Both the position numbers and the translations under genes were made by a program. From Chryseobacterium sp. JV274 (lineage in GTDB: Bacteria; Bacteroidota; Bacteroidia; Flavobacteriales; Weeksellaceae), in the NCBI RefSeq assembly GCF_903969135.1, contig NZ_LR824569.1, forward strand, positions 3,245,001-3,309,000: a stretch of 64,000 nucleotides of DNA. Direction: 5' to 3'. The notes beneath the pieces are model-generated. The model searched no databases. It saw only the letters and a program-made list of their open reading frames with translations, and was not told the origin of the DNA. This document shows, one piece after another, positions 1 through 8,880 of this stretch (position 1 is the first letter of the stretch; every line of letters begins with the position of its first letter).

Positions 1-265
1 TTCCGCCAATTATCAGGCAGATATCTACGGCCAGACCATAATTGTGGATGCTTTGTCCTGCCTTAGCATTGGTCACTTTTTTTCCTGAGGTAATTCTTCC
101 GATCGCATAAAGCTTTTCCTGCTCTTCAAAAGATCTTAATCCCTGAGTGATTCGTATCTTGGCTTTTCCGGTAAGTGCTTCATCACATTCTTGTATAATC
201 TGCTTTACTTCATCTCTTACCATTGGGTGAAGCTTCTGAATTCGTTCTAAGGTTACTTTGTCCAT
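1..265 (-). CDS. M15-family peptidase (VanY/endolysin-like), cut by window edge
   Basis: The N-terminal 88 residues of a minus-strand gene run off the left edge. Residues 72-81 read SIHNYGLAVD, the M15 zinc-site signature SxHxxGxAxD, so His74 and Asp81 would be two metal ligands; the third ligand lies outside the window. The stretch QGLRSFEEQ near residue 41 is also typical of this group. Such enzymes are D-Ala-D-Ala or L-Ala-D-Glu peptidases that cut peptidoglycan peptides. No signal peptide is visible, as in phage-endolysin-like members, so cell location is open. The ATG at 265 follows a TACCTTTG promoter box. Confidence 0.85.
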   Translation of the reverse strand, partial: MDKVTLERIQKLHPMVRDEVKQIIQECDEALTGKAKIRITQGLRSFEEQEKLYAIGRITSGKKVTNAKAGQSIHNYGLAVDICLIIGG

Positions 266-286
266 ATTTCTTATTTTGTTATAGGA

Positions 287-294
287 CAAAGGTA
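287..294 (-). promoter_or_regulatory. Promoter -7 box of the M15 peptidase gene
   Basis: Minus strand reads TACCTTTG, an exact match to the Bacteroidota -7 consensus TAnnTTTG, 21 bases ahead of the ATG at 265. I see no clear TTG -33 box at the expected spacing. Confidence 0.5.
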
Positions 295-470
295 TAGCGC
301 GGAAGCGACGGAACTTGACGTGTTTTATTTAAATTTCTATAACATTTTACCTGAAGTAAAAAAGATTACAGTCATCTTTTAAGTATAAAAAAAATAAGAA
401 AAAATTGTTTTTAAATTTTTAAAAATCAAATAGAATTAGTAAATATGGTGCATAAAAAACACAATTTCAA

Positions 471-2054
471 ATGCATACCATCTTACCCTTTTTACTTGCT
501 ATGGTAGCGGCTATTGTATTACTCAATATGTGGGCTGCCAGATTAAAAATTGCTTATCCTATTTTACTTGTTGTATTTGGGCTTTTTGTTTCTTTTATAC
601 CCGGTTTGCCGGTTGTAAAGATCAATCCGGATCTTATATTTTTTATTTTTTTACCTCCTTTATTATTTGAAGCAGCATGGTCTATTTCTTTTAAAGAGAT
701 GAAAAGATGGTGGCGTATTATCGGGAGTTTTGCTTTTCTGGTTGTTTTTTTTACAGCATTGGCGGTAGCTGTAACAGCTAATTATTTTATTCCGGGATTT
801 ACTATTGCTTTAGGATTTCTGCTAGGTGGAATAGTATCTCCTCCTGATGCGGTAAGTACAGGTGCCATTATGAAATTTGTAAAAATACCAACTACTACAT
901 CCGCTATTCTGGAAGGAGAAAGCTTGCTGAATGATGCGTCCTCATTGATTATATTCCGTTTTGCTTTGATTGCTGTAGGAACCGGACAATTTGTATGGCA
1001 GGAAGCTTCCTTAGACTTTTTATGGATGATTATAGGAGGAGCGGGAATTGGTTTGCTGCTGGCCTGGATTTTTGTTCAGGCTCATAAACGTCTTCCTACA
1101 GAACCTTCATCTGATATTGCACTCACACTTATTGAACCTTATCTCATGTATTGGGTGGCCGAGCAGTTTCACTGTTCCGGAGTTTTAGCAGTTGTCTGTG
1201 GAGGTCTCTATATGTCAGCTAAAAGGATGATATTTTTAAACAGCAGCAGTCGTATAAGAGGATATAGTGTGTGGGAAAGTTTTGTATTTATCCTGAATGG
1301 TATTGTATTCTTAATTATAGGACTGGAGCTTCCCGAAATCGTGGGTGGATTACGGTCAGAAGGAATTCCTTTGAAAATTGCTATCCAATATGGCGTTTTG
1401 ATAACAGCCATTCTGATTGCTGCCAGAATAATAAGTGCATACGCTGCAATGCTGGCCACTTTGATTTTTCGGCCAAGTGTGGCACCGCGGGCATCTTCTG
1501 CAAAAAGGCGGTTTCTGATGCCTCTTATGCTTGGATGGACAGGTATGAGAGGAGTTGTTTCATTAGCTGCTGCATTGGCAATTCCTATCACTCTTGAAAA
1601 CGGACTTCCATTCCCCAACAGAAACCTTATCCTGTTTATTACTTTTGTTGTGATCTTGCTTACATTACTGGTACAGGGCCTTACACTGCCGTATATTATC
1701 AAATATGGGCATGTGTTTGATGACTTTACTGATGAAGAAAAAGATAAACAGGTCAGGGAAGAAATAAAACATAAGCTGAAGCAGCACATCTATCATTTTC
1801 TTAAAAGTAAGCATGAAAACGAACTGAACAGTCATGCCGGATTAGAACGGATGCTGAAACACTGGGAAGAAAAAATAGAGGTCAATGATACCGAATGGAT
1901 GAATGAAAAAACAAAAGATATCTTTTTTGAGATGCTGGAAAGCCAGAGACAGTTTCTTGCAGAACTCAATAAAGATGTTTCTATTGATGAAAGTATTATT
2001 CGTCATCAGCTTTATCAGATTGATCTTGAAGAAGAGCGGTTAAAAATGATTTAA
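471..2054 (+). CDS. CPA1-family Na+/H+ antiporter (NhaP-like)
   Basis: A 527-residue inner-membrane antiporter that would exchange cytoplasmic Na+ (or K+) for H+ in pH and salt balance. About 12 hydrophobic segments fill residues 1-415. Diagnostic motifs are FFIFLPPLLFEAAW (about 57-70), GGIVSPPDA (119-127) and EGESLLNDASS (148-158); the last carries the Asn154-Asp155 ion-binding pair of electroneutral CPA1 exchangers. A charged cytosolic tail of about 110 residues follows and may be regulatory. The gene stands alone. Family assignment is strong; ion preference cannot be read from sequence. Confidence 0.93.
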   Translation: MHTILPFLLAMVAAIVLLNMWAARLKIAYPILLVVFGLFVSFIPGLPVVKINPDLIFFIFLPPLLFEAAWSISFKEMKRWWRIIGSFAFLVVFFTALAVAVTANYFIPGFTIALGFLLGGIVSPPDAVSTGAIMKFVKIPTTTSAILEGESLLNDASSLIIFRFALIAVGTGQFVWQEASLDFLWMIIGGAGIGLLLAWIFVQAHKRLPTEPSSDIALTLIEPYLMYWVAEQFHCSGVLAVVCGGLYMSAKRMIFLNSSSRIRGYSVWESFVFILNGIVFLIIGLELPEIVGGLRSEGIPLKIAIQYGVLITAILIAARIISAYAAMLATLIFRPSVAPRASSAKRRFLMPLMLGWTGMRGVVSLAAALAIPITLENGLPFPNRNLILFITFVVILLTLLVQGLTLPYIIKYGHVFDDFTDEEKDKQVREEIKHKLKQHIYHFLKSKHENELNSHAGLERMLKHWEEKIEVNDTEWMNEKTKDIFFEMLESQRQFLAELNKDVSIDESIIRHQLYQIDLEEERLKMI

Positions 2055-2107
2055 TCTGTACGATGGTTATTGAATAATAATGTTTTTGAAAACAAAATTA
2101 AAGCACT

Positions 2108-2130
2108 AATACGACAAAACATGTCGTATT
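2108..2130. repeat. Perfect 9-bp inverted repeat, hairpin
   Basis: AATACGACA and TGTCGTATT are perfect complements around a 5-base loop (2117-2121), in the gap between the antiporter and umuC. No T-run follows, so it is not a classic terminator. It may be a weak 3' hairpin of the antiporter mRNA or a protein-binding site. Confidence 0.55.
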
Positions 2131-2214
2131 TAAAAATTTTATCCATTTGTTTTTCAGGTTGTTAAATATGATGTTAATTATAGTGTAAAAGATTATTTTA
2201 TTCTTTAAAAGCTC

Positions 2215-2242
2215 TAATTTTGTATAGATATTTACTATACAA
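2215..2242 (+). promoter_or_regulatory. umuC promoter -7 box overlapped by palindromic operator
   Basis: TAATTTTG at 2215-2222 matches TAnnTTTG exactly. Overlapping it, TTGTATAG (2220-2227) and CTATACAA (2235-2242) form a perfect 8-bp inverted repeat with a 7-base centre, ending 5 bases before the ATG at 2248. A repressor bound here would cover the transcription start. The likely regulator (LexA-like SOS repressor or another) is inferred from the gene's role, not seen. Confidence 0.6.
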
Positions 2243-2247
2243 TTGTC

Positions 2248-3519
2248 ATGTACGCTCTGGTAGACTGTAACAATTTTTTTGTTTCCTGTGAAAGGACTTT
2301 AGATCCTGATCTTGAGGGCAAACCCGTTGTGGTTCTTTCCAACAACGACGGGTGTGTTGTATCCAGAAGTAAAGAAGCAAAAGATCTGGGAATTCCTATG
2401 GCAGCTCCGGCATTCAAATACAAGGAGCTTTTTCAAAAACATGATGTGAAAAGTTTTTCTGCAAAATTTGAATTGTATAATTATAAAAGCCAGCAGGTGA
2501 TCAATATTGCCAAGTCCTATGTTCTTGATTATGAAGTCTACAGTATTGATGAGCTTTTTCTTGATTTAACAGGATTTAAATATATCGATATGTATGAATA
2601 TTGTTCTAAAATCAAAAAAGAAATTGATGAGAAAGAAAATATTCCTGTAAGTATCGGAATTGCTCCCACTAAGACTTTATGCAAAGTTGCGAACAGAATC
2701 GTAAAAGAATTTCCGGATAATTTTAATGGAGTTTATATTATGGATACTCCTGAAAAAATTGAAAAGGCACTGAAGTGGCTTAATATCGGAGACGTGTGGG
2801 GAATCGGAAGAAGGCTGGCCGTCAAAATGAATGACTGTGGTGTTCATAAAGCCTGGGATCTTCTTCAGAAACCTGAAATATGGGTCCGGAAGATTATGGG
2901 AATTCATGGAGTAAGGATGATCAATGAACTGAAGGGAATTCGTCAGCTGGAACTGGACGCTCCTTCTCCTAAAAAATCTATTGCTGTTACCCGAAGCTTT
3001 ATGCAGATGCTTACGAAAAAAGAAGAAGTAAGAGAAAGGGTAGAAACTTTTGGAATGTACTGTTCAGAAAGACTAAGAAAGCAGAATACCTGTTGTAAAA
3101 TGATTACTGTTTTTGTACAGACCAACCGCTTTAGGAAAGATCTTCCTGAATACAGAAATGCAATGACCCGGATTCTTTCCAATCCTACGAATTCATCAAT
3201 CTTATTAGGAAGAGTGGTGAATGAACTTTTTGAAGCCATTTACAGAGACGGGTTTCATTATAAAAGAGCAGGAGTGATAGTGAACGATTTTGTCCCCGAA
3301 GATCAGAGACAAATCAGTCTTTTTGAAGAAGATATACAAAACCAGCATCTTCCCGTGATGAAAGCTATGGATGCTATGAATAGAAAATATGGGAAGGATA
3401 AAGTCCGTCTTGGAAGCATGAGTGGTGAAAACACCTTTGGACGTGCAAAACTGTCTCCGGAATATGAAGCTTTCCTGAAAAAAAATACACTGCCGGAAGC
3501 CAACTTCAGGTTTCATTAA
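2248..3519 (+). CDS. umuC: Y-family DNA polymerase, UmuC-type
   Basis: A 423-residue translesion DNA polymerase. The palm opens with MYALVDCNNFFVSCE (metal ligand Asp6) and continues with SIDELFLDL, where Asp101 and Glu102 complete the active site. The helix-hairpin-helix region WGIGRRLAVKM and a C-terminal little-finger domain with the UmuC-type ending (KLSPEYEAF) follow. Length is normal for UmuC and longer than DinB core proteins. In other bacteria UmuC works with cleaved UmuD'. No umuD-like gene lies beside it here, although several Bacteroidota carry umuD and umuC together. The ATG lies 5 bases after a palindrome over the promoter, which suggests damage-controlled expression. Confidence 0.93.
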   Translation: MYALVDCNNFFVSCERTLDPDLEGKPVVVLSNNDGCVVSRSKEAKDLGIPMAAPAFKYKELFQKHDVKSFSAKFELYNYKSQQVINIAKSYVLDYEVYSIDELFLDLTGFKYIDMYEYCSKIKKEIDEKENIPVSIGIAPTKTLCKVANRIVKEFPDNFNGVYIMDTPEKIEKALKWLNIGDVWGIGRRLAVKMNDCGVHKAWDLLQKPEIWVRKIMGIHGVRMINELKGIRQLELDAPSPKKSIAVTRSFMQMLTKKEEVRERVETFGMYCSERLRKQNTCCKMITVFVQTNRFRKDLPEYRNAMTRILSNPTNSSILLGRVVNELFEAIYRDGFHYKRAGVIVNDFVPEDQRQISLFEEDIQNQHLPVMKAMDAMNRKYGKDKVRLGSMSGENTFGRAKLSPEYEAFLKKNTLPEANFRFH

Positions 3520-3567
3520 AGCTATTCCTGGTTCAAAAATTCTGTTTATTTTAGCCATTCTTACTGA

Positions 3568-3840
3568 ATGAAAAATAAAACAACTGAAACCAATAATTCA
3601 TTAAAGCAATTATCCCGGGAAAATTTTTTTGGATATGAGTTTGTTGATTATTGGGATGGAGATACTACAGCTTTAGGATTGCAAAAAGGAAATATCGTTG
3701 TCTATATTTCAACATATCACTATTCTAAAAGCAATCATTATGACATCATTATTGAAGAACTCGGGACAGGTAAAATATTGAAATCCGGAGAAAAAATATC
3801 CTATAACGAACTTATTCATGACCTTCAGTCTTTTTTCTAA
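3568..3840 (+). CDS. Small hypothetical protein (90 aa)
   Basis: I do not recognise this protein. It starts 48 bases after umuC on the same strand. It has no signal peptide or membrane segment. The middle region (about residues 20-75) alternates hydrophobic and polar residues (NIVVYISTYHY, YDIIIEELG), suggesting a small beta-rich cytoplasmic fold. It could be co-transcribed with umuC. Codon use looks like the neighbours, which supports a real gene. Confidence 0.6.
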   Translation: MKNKTTETNNSLKQLSRENFFGYEFVDYWDGDTTALGLQKGNIVVYISTYHYSKSNHYDIIIEELGTGKILKSGEKISYNELIHDLQSFF

Positions 3841-4014
3841 TGACACCTCACAATAATATTTTTCTTTAAAAAGTAGAAATTATTTAAAAATTTCTCATAA
3901 AACAGAGTGATGGTTTTATTTTAAATAGTAAAATTCCGTATTTTGATAATGTGAAATAAGTGTTTACTTGTCTTGTTTTCAGTGTTTTATGTGTTTGTGG
4001 TTTAAAAGCGGCTA

Positions 4015-4046
4015 TTGTAGGTGATGTGCTTTTACATTTATCTTTG
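4015..4046 (+). promoter_or_regulatory. Promoter of the C1q-like gene trio
   Basis: TTG at 4015-4017 and TATCTTTG at 4039-4046 are 21 bases apart, matching the flavobacterial consensus TTG-N(17-23)-TAnnTTTG. The start codon is at 4083, giving a leader of about 30 bases. Confidence 0.65.
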
Positions 4047-4082
4047 GCCGAGAATTGTACACGTTTTAAAACCACAAATTAA

Positions 4083-4943
4083 ATGAAGAATCTAAGTATT
4101 TGGATGAAGGGAATACTGATTTCCTTGTGCTTTACCATAAGTCATTCAAAAGCACAAGTTGGTATTAATACCTCAAACCCTCAAACCGCTTTTCATGTGG
4201 ATGGGGCAAAAGATAATCCCCTATCCGGAGTTCCTTCCAACACACAGGCTGCTAATGATGTTGTCATAACTTCTACAGGAGAAATAGGAATTGGAACATT
4301 ATCTCCTGCTGTTAAGATAGATACACGGTCTGCAGCTAACACAGATAATTCAATCGGAATAGGAGAGACCAGCCAGCCAGCTTCATCAGCAGGTGGAGGC
4401 GCTGTAAGATATAATCCGCTGAATGGCGGAAAAATGCAGTACTCAGATGGCATTGTATGGCAGGATCTTATTTCTTCTCCCACCAAAGCTGTCGTGGTAG
4501 CCAATCTTCAGGCAGCGAATTTTGCCGTTAAAATTCCTTATCAGGTTTCTACAGGCATTGCCGGATGGACAGAAATTTCTGATCCTACAGCAAACTTTAC
4601 TCCCGGAACAGGTGTTTTTACAGCGCCAAGAACCGGAGTATATCTTGTTTCTTTTACCTATGATTTTGTGAGAATCCCTATAGTCTCAGGCTATTTTTCG
4701 GAAACGAGATATGTAGTGAACGGAAACAGTACTGTTAAAAAATGCGTGAAATCTTTCTCCAATATTTCAAAACAGGCACAGGTTGCAGGTTCTTGTGTGG
4801 CCGGAGTTCAACTGAATAAAGGCGATACACTTCAGCCCTATATCTACCAGTCTGTTTATAATGGTAATCTAAGCCTTAGAACAGATCTAACTTCTGCAAG
4901 CAATGATTATGGCTTTGTAAATCTTTCTATTTTAGAACAATAA
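4083..4943 (+). CDS. Exported C1q-like domain protein, copy 1 of 3
   Basis: A 286-residue exported protein. Residues 1-24 form a signal peptide ending at KAQ, followed by the flavobacterial entry motif VGINTSNPQTAFHVDGA and a second signature, GEIGIGTLSP. The C-terminal half fits a C1q/TNF-like jelly roll: GVFTAPRTGVYLVSF matches the family's F-x-A-P-x-x-G-x-Y-x-F core. Two Cys residues (KKCVKS and GSCVAG) are shared with both paralogs downstream. Copy 2 starts 10 bases after this stop. A surface or adhesive role is plausible but not demonstrated by sequence. Confidence 0.8.
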   Translation: MKNLSIWMKGILISLCFTISHSKAQVGINTSNPQTAFHVDGAKDNPLSGVPSNTQAANDVVITSTGEIGIGTLSPAVKIDTRSAANTDNSIGIGETSQPASSAGGGAVRYNPLNGGKMQYSDGIVWQDLISSPTKAVVVANLQAANFAVKIPYQVSTGIAGWTEISDPTANFTPGTGVFTAPRTGVYLVSFTYDFVRIPIVSGYFSETRYVVNGNSTVKKCVKSFSNISKQAQVAGSCVAGVQLNKGDTLQPYIYQSVYNGNLSLRTDLTSASNDYGFVNLSILEQ

Positions 4944-4953
4944 CACACTTGAT

Positions 4954-5766
4954 ATGAGAAAAAAATTAATACTGGCTTTATTTATTGGTTACGGCATGTG
5001 GATGCAGGCTCAGGTAGGAATCAATATGTCTGCCCCGGAAGGAACGGTACACATAGATGGACAGAAAAACACAAACGCTTCAATACCTTCCAGTTATTAT
5101 GATGATGTAGTTATTACTCCCACCGGAAATGTAGGAGCAGGAACAAAATCCCCAAAAACAAGACTGGACCTTAGATCAAATGAACGTTTAAATGCAATAG
5201 GAATTGGAGGAACTTCACAGTCTGCTTCTGCCGCTAAGGCCGGAGCGCTGAGGTATAACTCAGGAACACAGGATCTGAGCTATTCTAACGGAACCTCATG
5301 GATCACACTGGCCCATAAAACGTCCAATGATTTTGTAGATGCAGAAAACTCTTCGGTACAAAGCTTTGCTGACGGAGTGCAGGCTCCTGTTACCAACTGG
5401 ACTAAAAAGACGGATGTGAATGGCAGCTTTAATGCCGGTACAGGAGCCTTTACCGCCTCAAAAACAGGAGTGTATATTGTATCCTTTACCTTTTCCTTAA
5501 CATCCGGAAGTATTGCAAATGATTCAAGGTATGAGACTTTGATTCAGACCAATTCAACATCTTCCACCACCAATAAAGTGTTCAAATGTGTAGGAAGTTA
5601 CCCCGGAACCAATAGCATTGGAAACCGTGTTGCGGGAAACTGTTCAGGAATTTTTAACCTGAACCAGGGGGACAATATTACGGTAAGCCTGAATCAGAAA
5701 CTGGGAAGTTCAAAAACTTTGGATACTGATGCTACACTTACTTCTTTAAGTATTTTCGGATTATAA
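4954..5766 (+). CDS. Exported C1q-like domain protein, copy 2 of 3
   Basis: A 270-residue paralog of the preceding gene, with signal peptide (about 1-19, ending MQAQ), the motif VGINMSAPEGTVHIDGQ, then NVGAGTKSPKTRLDLRS. The jelly-roll core reads GAFTASKTGVYIVSFTFSL. It keeps the paired Cys (VFKCVGS and AGNCSG). It lies 10 bases after copy 1 and 8 bases before copy 3, so the three are almost surely one operon. Function unknown; C1q-like proteins elsewhere form trimers that bind ligands. Confidence 0.8.
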   Translation: MRKKLILALFIGYGMWMQAQVGINMSAPEGTVHIDGQKNTNASIPSSYYDDVVITPTGNVGAGTKSPKTRLDLRSNERLNAIGIGGTSQSASAAKAGALRYNSGTQDLSYSNGTSWITLAHKTSNDFVDAENSSVQSFADGVQAPVTNWTKKTDVNGSFNAGTGAFTASKTGVYIVSFTFSLTSGSIANDSRYETLIQTNSTSSTTNKVFKCVGSYPGTNSIGNRVAGNCSGIFNLNQGDNITVSLNQKLGSSKTLDTDATLTSLSIFGL

Positions 5767-5774
5767 AAAGACAG

Positions 5775-6689
5775 ATGATGAAAAAAAATTGTTTACTGAT
5801 TGTAATGACTTTAAGCTTCCACTGTGTATTTTCACAGGTTGGAATCAATACTCCAAATCCACAGGGTATTCTGCATATTGATGGACAAAAAGATAATCCT
5901 GTTTCAGGATCGACATTTACTCCGGCTCAGCAGAGTAATGATATTCTTGTGAGCAGCGCCGGAAAAATAGGAGCGGGAACGCTCATCCCGGTCGCGAAAG
6001 TTGACGCCAGGAATTCCGGAAATGGAGCCATTGGCTTTGGAACTTCTTCACTCACTGCACCTGCAGCCGATGAAGGAGCCGTACGTTATAACAGCGGAGT
6101 GGAATATTCTAATGGAAATGAATGGCTTCCTTTGCTCACAGCACAGCCCACAAATAATAAAGTAATCGTTATTGCAGCCAAAACCAACAATAATGTAAAG
6201 CTGGCAACTCCGTCTATTCCAACAATAACTGCAGGTTTACAAAACAGGGCAAGTAATTATCTTGTAGACTGGAGTAAAACTTTTGAAAGTAATTCCGGTA
6301 CCAATTTCAATGCTGCTACTGGTATCTTTACCGCGCCCCGCAACGGAATTTATGTAGCTTCTTTCACAACAGATCTTGCCCCATTAGCAATTAATTATAC
6401 TACGGATCCTTTAAATCCTATTCAGATAGAAGCGATCTGGCAGCTTTATGATAATACAACGGGATTAGCCGTCACCAATATTGTAAATACGGTAAAATGT
6501 GTCAATACCATGTCCTCAAACAGTGTAGGAAATATTGATGCAGGAAGTAACTGTACCGCCTCATTTTACATGACAGCAGGGCAGAGACTGATGCCTTACA
6601 TCTGGTTTAATTTAAATAATTCAATCGTTGCCAATTTTTCATTAAATAATACCGGCGGCTATAATAATCTTACAATAGCGGAACAGTAA
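5775..6689 (+). CDS. Exported C1q-like domain protein, copy 3 of 3
   Basis: A 304-residue third paralog: signal peptide (about 1-20), VGINTPNPQGILHIDGQ, a KIGAGTLIPVAKVDARN segment, and the jelly-roll core GIFTAPRNGIYVASF. The paired Cys (VKCVNT, SNCTAS) are conserved. It is longer than its sisters through an insertion ahead of the jelly roll. ATG ATG starts the frame; either could be used. Its stop codon directly abuts the stop of the convergent regulator gene, with no terminator between them. Confidence 0.8.
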   Translation: MMKKNCLLIVMTLSFHCVFSQVGINTPNPQGILHIDGQKDNPVSGSTFTPAQQSNDILVSSAGKIGAGTLIPVAKVDARNSGNGAIGFGTSSLTAPAADEGAVRYNSGVEYSNGNEWLPLLTAQPTNNKVIVIAAKTNNNVKLATPSIPTITAGLQNRASNYLVDWSKTFESNSGTNFNAATGIFTAPRNGIYVASFTTDLAPLAINYTTDPLNPIQIEAIWQLYDNTTGLAVTNIVNTVKCVNTMSSNSVGNIDAGSNCTASFYMTAGQRLMPYIWFNLNNSIVANFSLNNTGGYNNLTIAEQ

Positions 6690-8249
6690 TCAGGAGATTT
6701 CATCCAGTGTTTTGATAAACGCAGACGGATGCAGCCCTGTGATCTTCTTAAATTCAAGAGAAAAAGCGCTGTGAGAAGAATAACCCGTGATTTCAGAAAG
6801 GTGATTAATCTTGTACTTTCTGTACTGCGGTTCATTTTTTAATTGATTGACAATATAATTGATCCTCAGATGATTGATATATTGATTGAAATTAAATTTC
6901 TTATGTTTTTTGATAACTGCTGATAGATATTTTGTATTGATATTCAGTGTGTTTGCAAGATTATAACGAGAAATGTTCTTGTTGTTAAACTCAAGACTTT
7001 CCTCAAATATTTTTAGTCCGTGTAATATGTTTTCCTCTACTTCAGGCGAAATTTTTATTTCTGTCGGAGTAGGGGAGTTTTTTGTCTGAATATCCTCAGA
7101 TACTTCCTGGGGATCTTCTTCATAAACAACTGGAGAAATACCTTCTTTGTAAATTTTGGCAACAGCTTCTTTATGCTTTTTACGAAGACGGATAGTATTG
7201 AAAATAACAGCTCCTAAAATAATCACCAAAGAAAGGCAGGCTATGATAAGCCCTTTTGAAGTAGAGTGGCTTTCATTGAGCTGCTGATGAAAATTTTCTT
7301 CTTTTTTGGATAATGTGTTATTGACGGCCATTGCTTTGTTGTAAGCGATGCTGTCTTTTAATTTAAGATTTTCAATTTTATATTTCTCCGTGTTGGAATC
7401 GTCGTGAAGCAAAGCATATGCTTCTTCAAGATTTTTAGTAATCTCAATCTTTTTTTCATTGAAACCATACTGATCTGCAATTGCCAGAGATTTCTTATAA
7501 TAAAGCACCGCACTGTCCGGCTTATTTTGTCCTGAAAACAAAAATCCGATATCATTAAGGATGTTTGCCCGGAGATAATAATTGTTTTCCCCCACCAAAG
7601 AAAGCGCCTGTCCGAAATAATATTTTGCTTCCTTAAATTTTTTTACTTCAGATAAATTATACCCCATATTGGTATAAGCGGAGATCAAAAGTTCATTTCG
7701 TCTGGTTACATTTTTAAGCTTCTGAAATTCCTGAATGGCACTTTTAGAGTAATACTCTTTCTCTTTATATTGATTCCTATTAAGAAGGATCAAAAAAGAA
7801 TTAAAGATCATCCCTTTCAGCTCATGTCCTTCTTCCGTATTATTGTGTTTTACTTCAGAGAGGGCATTTTGGAGGCTTGTAGAAGATTCTTTGAGCAGCC
7901 CAAGCTTTGCATATTGAGTTCCCTGCATTCTGTATGCAAGTGCTTTCCCAATATTATAATTGCTTTTGGTAGATATTTTAAGGGCCTTATCTGCAAAATC
8001 AAGACTTTTCTCAGCATCAGATTGTAAATAGCTGTTGAAGGATTTCAAATAATAGGCTTTTGCAAGAAATTCAGGGAGATTTTTTTTCTGTGCTGAATCT
8101 ATAATCCTATTCAAAACGATTTCCGAACTGTCCGGATTCTTGGATGAAAGAGTACGGGCATATTTGTACTGTCCCTCAAAATCAAATGCCTGAGGGAATG
8201 CAGAAATCGAAATAATAAGGAAGAAAAAGAGAATAATTTTTTTCTTCAT
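6690..8249 (-). CDS. TPR / transmembrane / AraC-type regulator
   Basis: A 519-residue regulator common in Chryseobacterium. It has a signal peptide (about 1-19), a periplasmic alpha-helical region with several tetratricopeptide repeats (about 25-300, e.g. PDSAVLYYKKSLAIADQYG), one membrane segment (about 329-349, LIIACLSLVIILGAVIF), and a cytoplasmic AraC double helix-turn-helix at about 410-515 ending GYSSHSAFSLEFKKITGLHP. It probably senses a periplasmic signal and acts on DNA from the membrane. It converges tail to tail on the C1q-like trio, which makes that operon a possible but unproven target. Confidence 0.85.
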   Translation of the reverse strand: MKKKIILFFFLIISISAFPQAFDFEGQYKYARTLSSKNPDSSEIVLNRIIDSAQKKNLPEFLAKAYYLKSFNSYLQSDAEKSLDFADKALKISTKSNYNIGKALAYRMQGTQYAKLGLLKESSTSLQNALSEVKHNNTEEGHELKGMIFNSFLILLNRNQYKEKEYYSKSAIQEFQKLKNVTRRNELLISAYTNMGYNLSEVKKFKEAKYYFGQALSLVGENNYYLRANILNDIGFLFSGQNKPDSAVLYYKKSLAIADQYGFNEKKIEITKNLEEAYALLHDDSNTEKYKIENLKLKDSIAYNKAMAVNNTLSKKEENFHQQLNESHSTSKGLIIACLSLVIILGAVIFNTIRLRKKHKEAVAKIYKEGISPVVYEEDPQEVSEDIQTKNSPTPTEIKISPEVEENILHGLKIFEESLEFNNKNISRYNLANTLNINTKYLSAVIKKHKKFNFNQYINHLRINYIVNQLKNEPQYRKYKINHLSEITGYSSHSAFSLEFKKITGLHPSAFIKTLDEIS

Positions 8250-8263
8250 TGTGTTTTTGTGTT

Positions 8264-8875
8264 TTATTTTTTTTGGTATTTCCAGTTACGGCTTTTACCC
8301 TCCGCTATCCACTCCAAAGACTGTTCCAATCTTTTATTCCGGGTTGCTTCGGTTTTTGCTTCTGTTACCCACGCAATATATTCTTTTCTGAAGGATGGTG
8401 AAGCCTTTTCAAAAATATCAGAGGCTTTTGAATGAGCATGTAATGCAGACTGAAAATAATCAGGAACTTCCATTTCTGTTTTGGAGGGCGGGGCTTTCTT
8501 CATAGTAACACCCATATCCGTAAGTTCCATGGCTTCTTTAATTGCTTTTTTCAGCTGAGGTTTGGAAGGAAGATCTTCAATTCCTGTTACTTTTCCTAAG
8601 CTGAACATTGAGCTTCTTTCAGCTGTTGTTTCTATCTCCTTTAGTGTTTTCATCTCCTGATGCAGCCAGAATCCGAGACTGCAGTATTGCTTGAAAGCGG
8701 TAATGGAACAAAGAATTTTACCTTTATACATGAACGTAGGAAACTTCCATTTGATCGCTTCTTCTGCATCGGGGCAGACTTCGTGAATCGTTTCACGGAG
8801 ATAATGTAAGATAGGTTTTGCAAAATCCGGAGATTTTTCAATGTATTCATCAACTTTTACGCTGTGTTTATCCAT
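8264..8875 (-). CDS. YdeI/OmdA-like protein with DUF1801 domain
   Basis: A 203-residue cytoplasmic protein. The N-terminal part (about 1-115) fits DUF1801, with VDEYIEKSPDFAKPILHYLR and WKFPTFMYKGKILCSI. The C-terminal part (about 130-200) fits the YdeI/OmdA domain, with PDYFQSALHAH, FEKASPSFRKEYIAWV and AKTEATRNKRLEQSL. Family members are linked to tolerance of antimicrobial peptides and bacteriocins, but the biochemical activity is unknown. It lies 5 bases after the serine hydrolase gene, so the two are likely co-transcribed. Confidence 0.82.
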   Translation of the reverse strand: MDKHSVKVDEYIEKSPDFAKPILHYLRETIHEVCPDAEEAIKWKFPTFMYKGKILCSITAFKQYCSLGFWLHQEMKTLKEIETTAERSSMFSLGKVTGIEDLPSKPQLKKAIKEAMELTDMGVTMKKAPPSKTEMEVPDYFQSALHAHSKASDIFEKASPSFRKEYIAWVTEAKTEATRNKRLEQSLEWIAEGKSRNWKYQKK

Positions 8876-8880
8876 AGTGT

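Noticed and set aside
1208..1789. 193-residue open frame on the minus strand inside the antiporter gene
   Set aside because: It is antisense to a well-conserved CPA1 gene and encodes no recognisable motif; it reflects codon bias of the sense gene.
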